DNA from: Actinomycetes bacterium
GTDB lineage: Bacteria; Actinomycetota; Actinomycetes; Actinomycetales; Microbacteriaceae
Assembly (NCBI GenBank): GCA_023450335.1
Contig: JAEXHA010000149.1
Span: forward strand, 1 to 18,484
DNA length: 18,484 nucleotides
Reading direction: 5' to 3'
A model generated the notes under the pieces. The model had not been told where the DNA came from, ran no database searches, and saw nothing but the letters and a program-made list of their open reading frames with translations. A program made the position numbers and the translations under genes. Below are positions 1 to 6,349 of this stretch, one piece after another. Position 1 is the stretch's first letter; the number at the start of each line of letters is the position of its first letter.

Positions 1-72
1 CTCATCGACCCACCGGCCGACCATCGCCACGGCGCGTTCGATCGGATCGGCGTCGAGGGGGAGGTCCGACAT
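1..72 (-). CDS. Partial CDS, 5' end of an unidentified protein (runs off the window)
   Basis: A reading frame opens with ATG at 72-70 on the minus strand and runs without a stop for 24 codons to the window edge. The visible residues begin MSDLPLDADPIERAVAMVGR and look like an acidic start followed by an amphipathic helix. Nothing diagnostic of a family is visible, so no function is given. Its start lies 42 bases downstream of the thioesterase stop on the same strand, so the two could be co-transcribed. Confidence 0.5.
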   Translation of the reverse strand, partial: MSDLPLDADPIERAVAMVGRWVDE

Positions 73-114
73 GCGACCAGCCTACGACCGGTGATCACCC
101 AGGCGATCGGCGGT

Positions 115-675
115 CTAGGTCCAGACGCTCGGAGCCGGGGCCTTCGTCGACGGCAGCGCGGAGCCTTCGACCCACGTCGCGATCCAGTCCGGCAGCGGAG
201 GCAGGTCATCGGGTCGGTGCAGCGCCTCGAACAGCTCCTCCATGGGCACCACGCCGCCGCCGCGGCGCAGGAAGCGGGCGCGCACGATCATTTCGGCGTA
301 GACCTCGCCGTCCACGACGGCGCGGTGGATCTGGTAGACGGCCTTGTCATCATGGCCGTAAAGGCGCGTCTCGACGGTGAACCGCTGCCACAGCTGCAGC
401 GACTTGCGGAACGTGACCGTCTCGGTGGCCACCACCGCGTACCAACCGCGGGCGTTCATGGCGTCCCAGATGCCGGTGCGGATGAGCAGGTCGAACCGGC
501 CGAGGTCGAACAGCGACGCGTACCGGCCGTTGTTCATGTGCCGCAGCAGGTCGATGTCGGTCGGCAGCGTGCGCAGCCGAATGCGTCCGATCGTGTCCGG
601 CGAGACCTGCCCGTGGCGGCGCAGCTGCACCTTCGCGCGCAGGATCGTCAGCAGGGTCCGCCACCACACGTTCAC
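115..675 (-). CDS. Acyl-CoA thioesterase, 4HBT hot-dog fold (THEM6-like)
   Basis: Predicted 186-residue thioesterase-like protein that would hydrolyse acyl-CoA thioesters in the cytoplasm; the natural acyl group is unknown. The sequence shows the family hallmarks: a short N-terminal helix (NVWWRTLLTILRAK), then LPTDIDLLRHMNNGRYASLF at about residues 37-56, where the D-x-x-x-H-MNNGRY stretch is the hot-dog active-site region, then ETVTFRKSLQLWQRF on the central strands. I chose the GTG at 675-673 because members of the family, as I recall them, begin at this NVWWRTL stretch, and because a TAACAT -10-like hexamer sits eight bases upstream, giving a leaderless start. The frame stays open to a GTG at 732, which would add 19 basic residues but has no ribosome binding site. 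It is divergent from the GNAT gene and is probably not part of the catabolic island downstream. Confidence 0.85.
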   Translation of the reverse strand: MNVWWRTLLTILRAKVQLRRHGQVSPDTIGRIRLRTLPTDIDLLRHMNNGRYASLFDLGRFDLLIRTGIWDAMNARGWYAVVATETVTFRKSLQLWQRFTVETRLYGHDDKAVYQIHRAVVDGEVYAEMIVRARFLRRGGGVVPMEELFEALHRPDDLPPLPDWIATWVEGSALPSTKAPAPSVWT

Positions 676-683
676 GAGCGGTG

Positions 684-689
684 ATGTTA
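684..689 (-). promoter_or_regulatory. Candidate -10 element for a leaderless thioesterase transcript
   Basis: On the minus strand the hexamer TAACAT (TANNNT form) is followed by eight bases and then the GTG chosen as the thioesterase start. That spacing would put the transcription start at or next to the start codon. No Shine-Dalgarno-like sequence precedes this GTG, as expected for a leaderless mRNA. The -35 region is not convincing. Confidence 0.4.
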
Positions 690-770
690 CGTCAGAGCGC
701 GTGCGGCGGCGAATCGATCGTGGAGTACCCACCGTGGGGCAGCCGATTTCCCTAATCCGAACCCCCGACG

Positions 771-776
771 TAGAGT
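771..776 (+). promoter_or_regulatory. Candidate -10 element for a leaderless GNAT transcript
   Basis: TAGAGT (TANNNT form) ends six bases before the ATG at 783, and no Shine-Dalgarno sequence lies between them. The spacing fits transcription starting at the A of the ATG. The region 17 bases further upstream (TTCCCT at 748-753) is only a weak -35 match. Confidence 0.4.
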
Positions 777-782
777 CAGCCC

Positions 783-1289
783 ATGGAAGCCGAACTGCAG
801 ACCGACATCGTCGTCCGTCCCGTTCGAGACGTGGATGCCGAGGCTCTCGGGCGCGTGCATGCCACGTGCTGGCACGAGACGTACGACCACCTCGTGAGCA
901 AGGCCGCGCTCGAGCGCGTGTCGCCCAAGCGCCTGGCAGAGCTGTGGACCCACTGGGCCGTTCAGGGCCCCGAATTCCGCATGTCCGCCGCCCTCGTCGA
1001 CGGTGAGATCGTCGGATTCGTCGGCTCGGGCCCCGCGCGCGACCGTGACGCCCCGCGCGACCGCGAGCTCTACTTCATCTACCTGCTCGGCAAGTACCAC
1101 GGCACCGGCCTGGGCAAGCAGCTGTTCGACGCCGCCGTCGACGAAGGCGAGCCCCTCTACCTGTGGGTCGCCGACGACAACCCCCGCGCGCAGCGGTTCT
1201 ACGAGCGCAACGGCTTCACGCTCGACGGCGCCACCCACACCGAGCCCTTCCTGGGCGAGACGCTGACCGAAGTCCGTTTCGTCCGCTGA
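783..1289 (+). CDS. GNAT-family N-acetyltransferase
   Basis: 168-residue GCN5-related acetyltransferase that would transfer acetyl from acetyl-CoA to an amine of an unknown acceptor. The sequence shows the acetyl-CoA pyrophosphate-binding motif A, YHGTGLGKQL at residues 105-114 (the Q/R-x-x-G-x-G/A form), preceded by the strand ELYFIYLL. Motif B, NPRAQRFYERNGF at 133-145, is typical of the family C-terminus. The length is normal for a single-domain GNAT. The ATG at 783 has no Shine-Dalgarno but a -10-like hexamer close upstream, so translation is probably leaderless. A perfect hairpin begins 10 bases after the stop. It is a stand-alone gene with no evident link to its neighbours. Confidence 0.88.
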   Translation: MEAELQTDIVVRPVRDVDAEALGRVHATCWHETYDHLVSKAALERVSPKRLAELWTHWAVQGPEFRMSAALVDGEIVGFVGSGPARDRDAPRDRELYFIYLLGKYHGTGLGKQLFDAAVDEGEPLYLWVADDNPRAQRFYERNGFTLDGATHTEPFLGETLTEVRFVR

Positions 1290-1299
1290 GTCAGCCTGA

Positions 1300-1337
1300 C
1301 GAACGGGGGTGGATGCCACGGCATCCACCCCCGTTCG
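1300..1337. terminator. Perfect 17-bp stem, 4-nt loop hairpin after the GNAT gene
   Basis: Bases 1300-1316 (CGAACGGGGGTGGATGC) are exactly complementary to 1321-1337, leaving the four-base loop CACG. It lies 10 bases after the GNAT stop codon and 35 bases before the next ATG. No T-tract follows on either strand, which is common for actinobacterial stem-loop terminators. It probably ends GNAT transcription and insulates the SDR gene. Confidence 0.75.
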
Positions 1338-1372
1338 CATCCGGCACCGACGCGTCGGGCGGAAGGAGTGTC

Positions 1373-2212
1373 ATGCCCGCACAGAATCCGGTCGCCGGCG
1401 CGACCGTCTTGATCACCGGTGCCGCCCGCGGCATGGGGGCCCTGTACGCGCGTCGGGCACTGGCGGCCGGCGCACGGGCGCTGGCGCTGTGGGACATCGA
1501 CCAGACCGCGCTCGACGCGCTCGTCGCCGAGCTCGCGGCCGCGGGCGCCGATGTGCGCGGCTACCGCGTCGACATCTCGCAGCTCGATGAGATCCGCGCC
1601 GCCGCCGCCCGGGTGCGTGAGGACCTCGGCGCGCCGCACGTGCTCGTCAACAACGCCGGCATCGTGCGCGGTGCCCCGTTCTGGGAGCACGAGCCGGTCC
1701 GCGACATCGAGGGCACGATGCGCGTGAACACCCTCGCGGCGATGTGGCTGACCCGCGAGTTCCTGCCCGACATGATGGCCGATGCCACGCGGCCGCATCG
1801 CATCCTCAACATCGCGTCGGCGGCCGGCACCCTCGCCAACCCCAACATGAGCGTGTACGCGGCGTCGAAGTGGGCGCTCATCGGCTGGAGCGACTCGTTG
1901 CGGCTGGAGCTTCTGGCATCCGGTCACCGACACATCGCCGTGACGACGTTCTGCCCGTCCTACATCTCCACGGGGATGTTCGCCGGCGCGCGCGGTCCGT
2001 TGCTGACCCCGATCATGACGCCGCGCGCGGCGACCAAGGCCGCCTGGAACGGCATGCTGCGCGGTGCCCCGATGGTGCTGCGCCCGTGCACGGTCAAGCT
2101 CGCCATGGCGCTGCGGGGCGTGCTGCCGACGCGGGCGTGGGACCTCGTCGCGGACCGCGTGTTCAAGGTCTATTCGTCAATGGACGCGTTCACCGGCCGC
2201 CCTGGAGCCTGA
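1373..2212 (+). CDS. SDR-family NAD(P)-dependent oxidoreductase
   Basis: 279-residue classical short-chain dehydrogenase/reductase that would oxidise an alcohol or reduce a ketone or aldehyde. The Rossmann nucleotide-binding motif TGAARGMG is at residues 15-22. An aspartate ends the second strand (ALWDID, D41), which in this family usually signals NAD(H) preference. NNAG is at 93-96, and the catalytic residues are N119, S149, Y162 and K166 (YAASK). The start is the ATG at 1373 because GGAAGGAG lies five bases upstream; the frame is open further 5' but would cross the terminator hairpin. The C-terminal part resembles SDRs acting on lipid or steroid-like substrates, but the substrate is not determinable. 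It is convergent with the NifU-like gene and may or may not belong to the neighbouring catabolic island. Confidence 0.9.
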   Translation: MPAQNPVAGATVLITGAARGMGALYARRALAAGARALALWDIDQTALDALVAELAAAGADVRGYRVDISQLDEIRAAAARVREDLGAPHVLVNNAGIVRGAPFWEHEPVRDIEGTMRVNTLAAMWLTREFLPDMMADATRPHRILNIASAAGTLANPNMSVYAASKWALIGWSDSLRLELLASGHRHIAVTTFCPSYISTGMFAGARGPLLTPIMTPRAATKAAWNGMLRGAPMVLRPCTVKLAMALRGVLPTRAWDLVADRVFKVYSSMDAFTGRPGA

Positions 2213-2262
2213 GTGAGTGGAGCCTGAGCCGGTGGGCCCGAGCGGGTGGGGCCTGAGCCGGC
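2204..2262. repeat. Degenerate tandem repeat, about four 15-bp units, over the SDR stop codon
   Basis: Four imperfect units follow one another: GGAGCCTGAGTGAGT (2204-2218), GGAGCCTGAGCCGGT (2219-2233), GGGCCCGAGCGGGT (2234-2247) and GGGGCCTGAGCCGGC (2248-2262). The first unit contains the last two codons and the stop of the SDR gene. It looks like a small slippage-derived array in the convergent intergenic space. No function is evident. Confidence 0.55.
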
Positions 2263-2307
2263 CGGCGGACGCCCCGGCGCGGTCGCGCGACGCGCCCCGG
2301 CCCGCCG
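2263..2307. terminator. Possible GC-rich bidirectional terminator between convergent genes
   Basis: The space between the SDR repeat array and the NifU-like stop codon is almost pure G/C. It contains outer complementary arms CGGCGG (2263-2268) and CCGCCG (2302-2307) around an inner palindrome GTCGCGCGAC. Its position between two converging genes fits a shared terminator, but the fold is imperfect and there is no T-tract. Confidence 0.3.
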
Positions 2308-2553
2308 TCAGTGCCCGGAGGCGGGCAGCTCGACGCGGTCGAGCGTGTATGCGGTGGGCTCGAGCGCCTTGGACATGATGCTGGTCATGACCGGCAGCGG
2401 CACGAGGCAGTCCTCGCACGCGCCGTCGGTCGCGGCGATCTTCACGATGACCTTGTCGGCGGCGGCTTCGCTCCAGGTGAGCACGTAGCCGTCGGTGGCC
2501 ATCATCTCTCGGAACGAGGCGAGTGCCTCGTCGACGGAGACGGTCGAAGTCAT
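2308..2553 (-). CDS. Small CxxC protein resembling the NifU C-terminal (Fe-S scaffold) domain
   Basis: 81-residue protein, cytoplasmic by appearance. Its layout follows the NifU C-terminal domain: an amphipathic N-terminal helix (VDEALASFREMMATDGY), a strand pair (VIVKIAAT), then DGACEDCLVP with C46-x-x-C49, then a helix (MTSIMSKAL). In NifU/Nfu the same GxCxxC stretch holds a transferable Fe-S cluster. Here the residues after the CxxC (LVP) differ from the canonical small-residue run, so the assignment is remote. The ATG at 2553-2551 is preceded by GGAAGGA at good spacing. It lies 34 bases downstream of the UGSC gene on the same strand and is surely co-transcribed with it. A dedicated role with UGSC or with the Fe-S dehydratases nearby is inference; a small redox carrier is the alternative. 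Confidence 0.72.
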   Translation of the reverse strand: MTSTVSVDEALASFREMMATDGYVLTWSEAAADKVIVKIAATDGACEDCLVPLPVMTSIMSKALEPTAYTLDRVELPASGH

Positions 2554-2587
2554 GGTGGGTCCTTCCGGGTCTGGCGGTGTCGCGGGC

Positions 2588-3136
2588 TCAGGCGATGTCG
2601 GCGGCGCCGAGGATGTGCAGCACGTGGGCGTAGATGCCGTCGGCGCGTTCGCGGATCTGGGCGGCGTCGAGGCTGGCCATCGGGTGTTGCACCATCGCGA
2701 ACTCGAAGCCCGGGAACCCCTGCACGTCGGCCATCGCCTGGCCCGACATCGCGAACGAATCGGAGGTGATGCTCACCGTGGGGATTCCGGCGCGCTCGAA
2801 CATGATGCCGTCGGCGACGGTCGCGGCGCTGCACGAGCCGCAGTCGCCGACGGCGGTGATGACGATGTCGACCTCGGCGGCGATCTGCCGGAACAGCTCA
2901 TCGCCGACGGGCGTGCCGAAGTAGTCCTTGACGTACCGCTTCACCTCGCCGATGCCGTGGTCGCGAGCCAGGTCGGCGGCGATCTGGTCGAGCAGCAGCA
3001 TCGAGTTGGGCTTGGTGTTGTCGAGCAGGCCGACGGTCACTCCACGAAGGGTCGCCGGTCGCGGCGACAGCGTGCTGTCATCGGTGCGCTCGGTCGCCCC
3101 CGTGGGGTCGAGCAGTGGTTCGAGCGTGGTGGTCAT
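2588..3136 (-). CDS. UGSC-family protein (cysteine form, motif CGSC)
   Basis: 182-residue protein of the UGSC family, named for a motif in which selenocysteine (U) or cysteine begins x-G-S-C. Here the motif is C99-G-S-C102 within AVGDCGSCSAATVADGI, encoded TGC-GGC-TCG-TGC, so it is the cysteine form with no in-frame TGA. Upstream comes a nucleotide-binding-like start, VTVGLLDNTKPNSMLLLDQI (about 34-53); downstream are IPTVSITSDSFAM and a PGFEFAMVQHPM stretch. No catalytic function is established for the family to my knowledge; a thiol/selenol redox or nucleophilic role is inferred from the motif. I chose the ATG at 3136-3134, where the conserved part begins within 30 residues; the frame is open further, but that extension runs into the divergent promoter. 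It leads the operon with the NifU-like gene and faces the IlvD-type dehydratase. Confidence 0.82.
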   Translation of the reverse strand: MTTTLEPLLDPTGATERTDDSTLSPRPATLRGVTVGLLDNTKPNSMLLLDQIAADLARDHGIGEVKRYVKDYFGTPVGDELFRQIAAEVDIVITAVGDCGSCSAATVADGIMFERAGIPTVSITSDSFAMSGQAMADVQGFPGFEFAMVQHPMASLDAAQIRERADGIYAHVLHILGAADIA

Positions 3137-3172
3137 ATCCCCACAGTGCCGTGAGGTGCGCGGGTGGGACGC

Positions 3173-3200
3173 GGCCGTTTTCGCTGGGCGGAAAACGGCC
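3173..3200. promoter_or_regulatory. Perfect 10-bp inverted repeat, candidate operator of the UGSC/dehydratase divergent promoters
   Basis: GGCCGTTTTC (3173-3182) and GAAAACGGCC (3191-3200) are exact reverse complements separated by eight bases. The pair sits midway between the divergent starts at 3136 and 3283. The AT-rich cores TTTC-N8-GAAA stand out from the GC-rich surroundings. The same TTTC-N8-GAAA spacing recurs in the other divergent promoter region of the island (13032-13047). An IclR-family regulator encoded at 6350-7156 is the obvious candidate binder, but this is inference. Confidence 0.6.
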
Positions 3201-3282
3201 TGCGGTGGGGGTGGGCGACGGGCGACGATGCCAGTGAGACACCGGGCGACGCCGCTCGGGAGAAGAGAACGGAGCGCGACCG

Positions 3283-4986
3283 ATGCCGCAGCTGCGCAGC
3301 AACCTGCCACCGTCGTCGGCGTTGTCGATCGCGCGGCGCGCGCATTACACCGCGCTCGGCATCCCGCCCGAGCTGTGGGATCGCCCGAAAGTGGCGATCG
3401 TCAACACCTCGTCCGAGCTGGCGGCGTGCTTCTCCCACCTCGACGAGATCGCGGCGGCCCTCAAGGTCGAGCTGCGCGCTGCCGGGCTGCTGCCGTTCGA
3501 GATCCGCACCGCGGCACCATCGGACTTCGTCACCAGCGCCGGCCGCGCGGGCCGGTACATCCTGCCCAGCCGCGACCTCATCGTCGACGACATCGAAGTC
3601 GCGGTCGAGGGCGCCAAGCTCGACGCGATGATCGCGCTGAGCTCGTGCGACAAGACCACCCCCGCGCACCTCATGGCGGCCGGGCGGTTGAACGTCCCCA
3701 CGATCGTGATCCCGTGCGGGTATCAGCACTCGGGACTGTCCGAGGGGCGCGAGGCCGACATCGAGGAGATCTTCCTGCAAGCCTCCAAGGCCGCCGTCAC
3801 CGGCGAGCCGACCGACGCGCTCGAGACCCTCGCCGAAGACGCCATCCTGGGGCCCGGCGTGTGCGCGGGACTGGCGACGGCCAACTCGATGCACATCCTC
3901 GCCGAAGCACTCGGCATGGCGATGCCCGGTTCGGCGCCCGTGCGCGCGCTCAGCGACAAGATGTGGGCGGACGTCCGTCGCGCGGCGAAGGCGCTGGCGA
4001 CCCTCATCGACAACGACGTGCGGCCACGCCAGATCATCACCGAAGGCGCGGTGCGCAACGGCGTGCGGGCCATGCTCGCCATCGGCGGGTCGATGAACAC
4101 GATCAAGCATCTGCAGGCGATCGCCATCGAATCGGGGCTGGACGTCGATGTGTGGGAGCTGTTCCGCAGCCTCGGGCGCGAGACCCCGCTGCTGTGCTCG
4201 GTGCGCCCCAACGGCCCCCGTCTGACCGAGGAGTTCGAAGACGCCGGCGGCGGCGCGACGATCCTGCGTGAGCTGCTGCCGCTGCTCGATGCCGACGAGA
4301 TCACCGTGGCCGGGACCACTGTGGCCGAGAACGCGGGCACCGCACGCGCGGCCGGCGGCGACGTCATCCGCACCATCGCCGACCCGTTCGGCACCGACCC
4401 CGCCATCACGGTCCTCAAGGGCACGCTCGCCCCGGGCGGCGCCGTCGCCAAACGGCCCGTGCCCGACCCGGGCCCGTATGAGTTCACCGGGCCCGCGCGC
4501 ATCTTCGGCACGCGCGAAGAGGCGATTGCCGGCATCGCCAGCGGCCGGCTGCGCGAGGGCGATGTCGCCGTCATCCGCGGCATCGGTGTCACCGGCGCCC
4601 CGGGCCTGGGGCTCACATCGGCCTTCATCTTCGCGCTGCACGCCCGCGGACTGGCCTCATCGGTCGCCCTCGTCACCGACGGCCAGTTCAGCGGTCTCGT
4701 CAATCAGGGCTTCACCGTCGGCGAGGTCTCCCCCGAGGCCGCCGAGCCGGGATCACCGCTCGGGCGGGTGCGCGACGACGACACCATCCGCATCGACATC
4801 CGCACCGGCACGGTCGATCTGCTGGTGGATGCCGCGGAGTTGGCCGCGCGGCCGGACTACCTCCCGCCCGTCGACCGCGACTCCGGTGGCGGCTACCTCG
4901 ATCAGTACGAGCACCTGGTGCAGCCGCTGTCCTGCGGCGCTGTCCTGTGCTCACGCCCCTGTGCCGCCACCAAGGAGACTGCGTGA
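3283..4986 (+). CDS. IlvD/Edd-family Fe-S dehydratase of unknown substrate
   Basis: 567-residue member of the family of dihydroxyacid dehydratase, phosphogluconate dehydratase and sugar-acid dehydratases, which remove water from a 2,3-dihydroxy acid using a [2Fe-2S] or [4Fe-4S] cluster and a divalent metal. The three cluster cysteines are recognisable: C49 (NTSSELAACFSHLDE), C122 in SSCDKTTPAHLMAA (with D123 and K124, the usual metal-ligand and carbamylated lysine positions), and C194 in GPGVCAGLATANSMHILAEA. The C-terminal swivel part contains VALVTDGQFSGLVNQGFTVG, matching the family's DGRFSG...GH.SPE region but with VGEVSPE. After C122 the usual glycine pair is IVIPCGYQHSG, an unusual C145. 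The length is normal. ATG 3283 has GGAG eight bases upstream. The stop overlaps the next gene (GTGA), so the two are translationally coupled. It is unlikely to be the branched-chain amino-acid IlvD, given the sequence divergence and the context. Confidence 0.9.
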   Translation: MPQLRSNLPPSSALSIARRAHYTALGIPPELWDRPKVAIVNTSSELAACFSHLDEIAAALKVELRAAGLLPFEIRTAAPSDFVTSAGRAGRYILPSRDLIVDDIEVAVEGAKLDAMIALSSCDKTTPAHLMAAGRLNVPTIVIPCGYQHSGLSEGREADIEEIFLQASKAAVTGEPTDALETLAEDAILGPGVCAGLATANSMHILAEALGMAMPGSAPVRALSDKMWADVRRAAKALATLIDNDVRPRQIITEGAVRNGVRAMLAIGGSMNTIKHLQAIAIESGLDVDVWELFRSLGRETPLLCSVRPNGPRLTEEFEDAGGGATILRELLPLLDADEITVAGTTVAENAGTARAAGGDVIRTIADPFGTDPAITVLKGTLAPGGAVAKRPVPDPGPYEFTGPARIFGTREEAIAGIASGRLREGDVAVIRGIGVTGAPGLGLTSAFIFALHARGLASSVALVTDGQFSGLVNQGFTVGEVSPEAAEPGSPLGRVRDDDTIRIDIRTGTVDLLVDAAELAARPDYLPPVDRDSGGGYLDQYEHLVQPLSCGAVLCSRPCAATKETA

Positions 4987-6344
4987 CCCCCACCATCCAC
5001 GAACCCGCCCGCGACATCCCCGTCATCGGCGAGTACGACGTCGTCGTCATCGGCGGCGGACCGGCCGGCCTCATGGCCGCCACGGCCGCGTCCCGCGCCG
5101 GCCGGTCGACGCTGCTGATCGAGAAGTACGGCTTCCTCGGCGGCGCGGGCACGATGGGGGGTCTGGCGACCTTCTGCGGCATGCACGCACGCGTCTACGG
5201 CACCGACGTCCAGTCGGTGCGTGGCTACGCCGACGAACTGCTCGACCGGATGCGCACCATGGACGGCCTCAACGACGTGCACCTGTCGGTCGACGACCGT
5301 ATTCAGGCGCTGTCATACGACATCTCCGCGCTGAAGATCGCAGCCGACGAACTCGTCCTCGCCGGCGGTGCCGAACTGCTGTTCCACGCGTGGGCGGTGG
5401 GGGTCGCGATGGCCGACGAGGCCACGATCGACGCGGTGATCGTCGAGTCGAAGTCGGGGCGGGGCGCGGTGCGCGGGCGCTTCTTCATCGACGGATCCGG
5501 CGACGGCGACGTCGCCGCGTGGGCAGGCGCGCCGTTCGAGCGCAGCGAGCGCCTCATGTACCCCTCCCTCATGTTCCGCATCAACGGCGTGCACCCCGAA
5601 CAGGCCGGCGAGGCGTGGAAGACCGTCCGCCGCCTCATGGAGGAGGCCGAGGCCGCCGGCACCCACCGCTTCCCCCGCAAGAAGCCCATCGTGCGACCGC
5701 AGCGCAATCCGCTCGAGTGGCGTTCGAACCTCACCCAGCTGTCCAACGACGACGGCTCGGCCGTCGACGGCACGAACGTGCACCAGTTGACCCGCGGCGA
5801 GGTCCAGGGCCGCCGACAGGTCAAGGACACCTTCGCGTTCATCAAGCAGGTGACCCCCGGCTTCCAGGACTCCTACGTGGTCGACATCGCTCCGTCCATC
5901 GGCATCCGCGAGACGCGCCGCATCGTGGGCGCCTACCAGCTCACCGAGGAAGACGTGCTCCAATGCCGCGACTTCGACGACACGATCGGCGTCAACGGGT
6001 GGCCCGTCGAGGCCCATGTCGCCGGCGACGTCGAGTTCCGCTTCGCGCCCGCCGACTCCCGCGGTTTCAACCAGCTGCCGTACCGCATGCTCGTGCCGGG
6101 AGTGGTGGACAACCTGCTGGTGGCCGGTCGCTGTGCGTCGATGACCCAGGGCGGACAGTCCTCGGGCCGCGTCACCGGCCCCTGCTTCGTCATGGGGCAG
6201 GCGGCGGGTACGGCGGCCGATCTGGCACTGTCCGGCGACGGCACCGCGGCCGGCATCGCCGTCCCGACCCTCCAGCGCCGACTCGAGTCCGACGGCGCGT
6301 ATCTCGGCATCCACCTGCCCGATGCGGTGCCCACGCCCGGCTGA
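4983..6344 (+). CDS. FAD-dependent oxidoreductase (FAD_oxidored type)
   Basis: 453-residue flavoprotein. The N-terminal dinucleotide-binding fold is YDVVVIGGGPAGLMAATAA with GGGPAG at 24-29, then the ribose-binding acidic residue in TLLIEKYGFLGGAGTMGG. This GFLGGxxT stretch after the Glu is typical of FAD_oxidored (PF12831) proteins that reduce or oxidise small acids. A second FAD-contact region is FFIDGSGDGDVAAWAGAPFE, and the C-terminus has VDNLLVAGRCASMTQGGQSSGRV...MGQAAGTAA, the usual last FAD contact. The start is GTG 4983, within the stop of the dehydratase (GTGA) and five bases after AAGGAG. An upstream start would run back into the dehydratase gene. The coupling implies the two enzymes act in consecutive steps. 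Only five bases separate its stop from the converging IclR stop, so no terminator fits between. The substrate is unknown. Confidence 0.9.
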   Translation: MTPTIHEPARDIPVIGEYDVVVIGGGPAGLMAATAASRAGRSTLLIEKYGFLGGAGTMGGLATFCGMHARVYGTDVQSVRGYADELLDRMRTMDGLNDVHLSVDDRIQALSYDISALKIAADELVLAGGAELLFHAWAVGVAMADEATIDAVIVESKSGRGAVRGRFFIDGSGDGDVAAWAGAPFERSERLMYPSLMFRINGVHPEQAGEAWKTVRRLMEEAEAAGTHRFPRKKPIVRPQRNPLEWRSNLTQLSNDDGSAVDGTNVHQLTRGEVQGRRQVKDTFAFIKQVTPGFQDSYVVDIAPSIGIRETRRIVGAYQLTEEDVLQCRDFDDTIGVNGWPVEAHVAGDVEFRFAPADSRGFNQLPYRMLVPGVVDNLLVAGRCASMTQGGQSSGRVTGPCFVMGQAAGTAADLALSGDGTAAGIAVPTLQRRLESDGAYLGIHLPDAVPTPG

Positions 6345-6349
6345 ACAGA

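Noticed and set aside
2831..2843. Selenocysteine in the UGSC motif
   Set aside because: The codons are TGC for both cysteines; there is no in-frame TGA, and no SECIS-type structure is needed.
3133..4641. Very long open frame (502 codons) antisense to the IlvD-type dehydratase
   Set aside because: In DNA this GC-rich, antisense and alternate frames stay open by chance. The product is low-complexity (Arg/Ala/Gly/Asp-rich) with no family motifs, while the sense frame has all the Fe-S dehydratase motifs.
3283..4986. Housekeeping ilvD of branched-chain amino-acid synthesis
   Set aside because: The cluster cysteines match the family, but the flanking residues differ from canonical dihydroxyacid dehydratase and the neighbours are catabolic rather than ilv genes.
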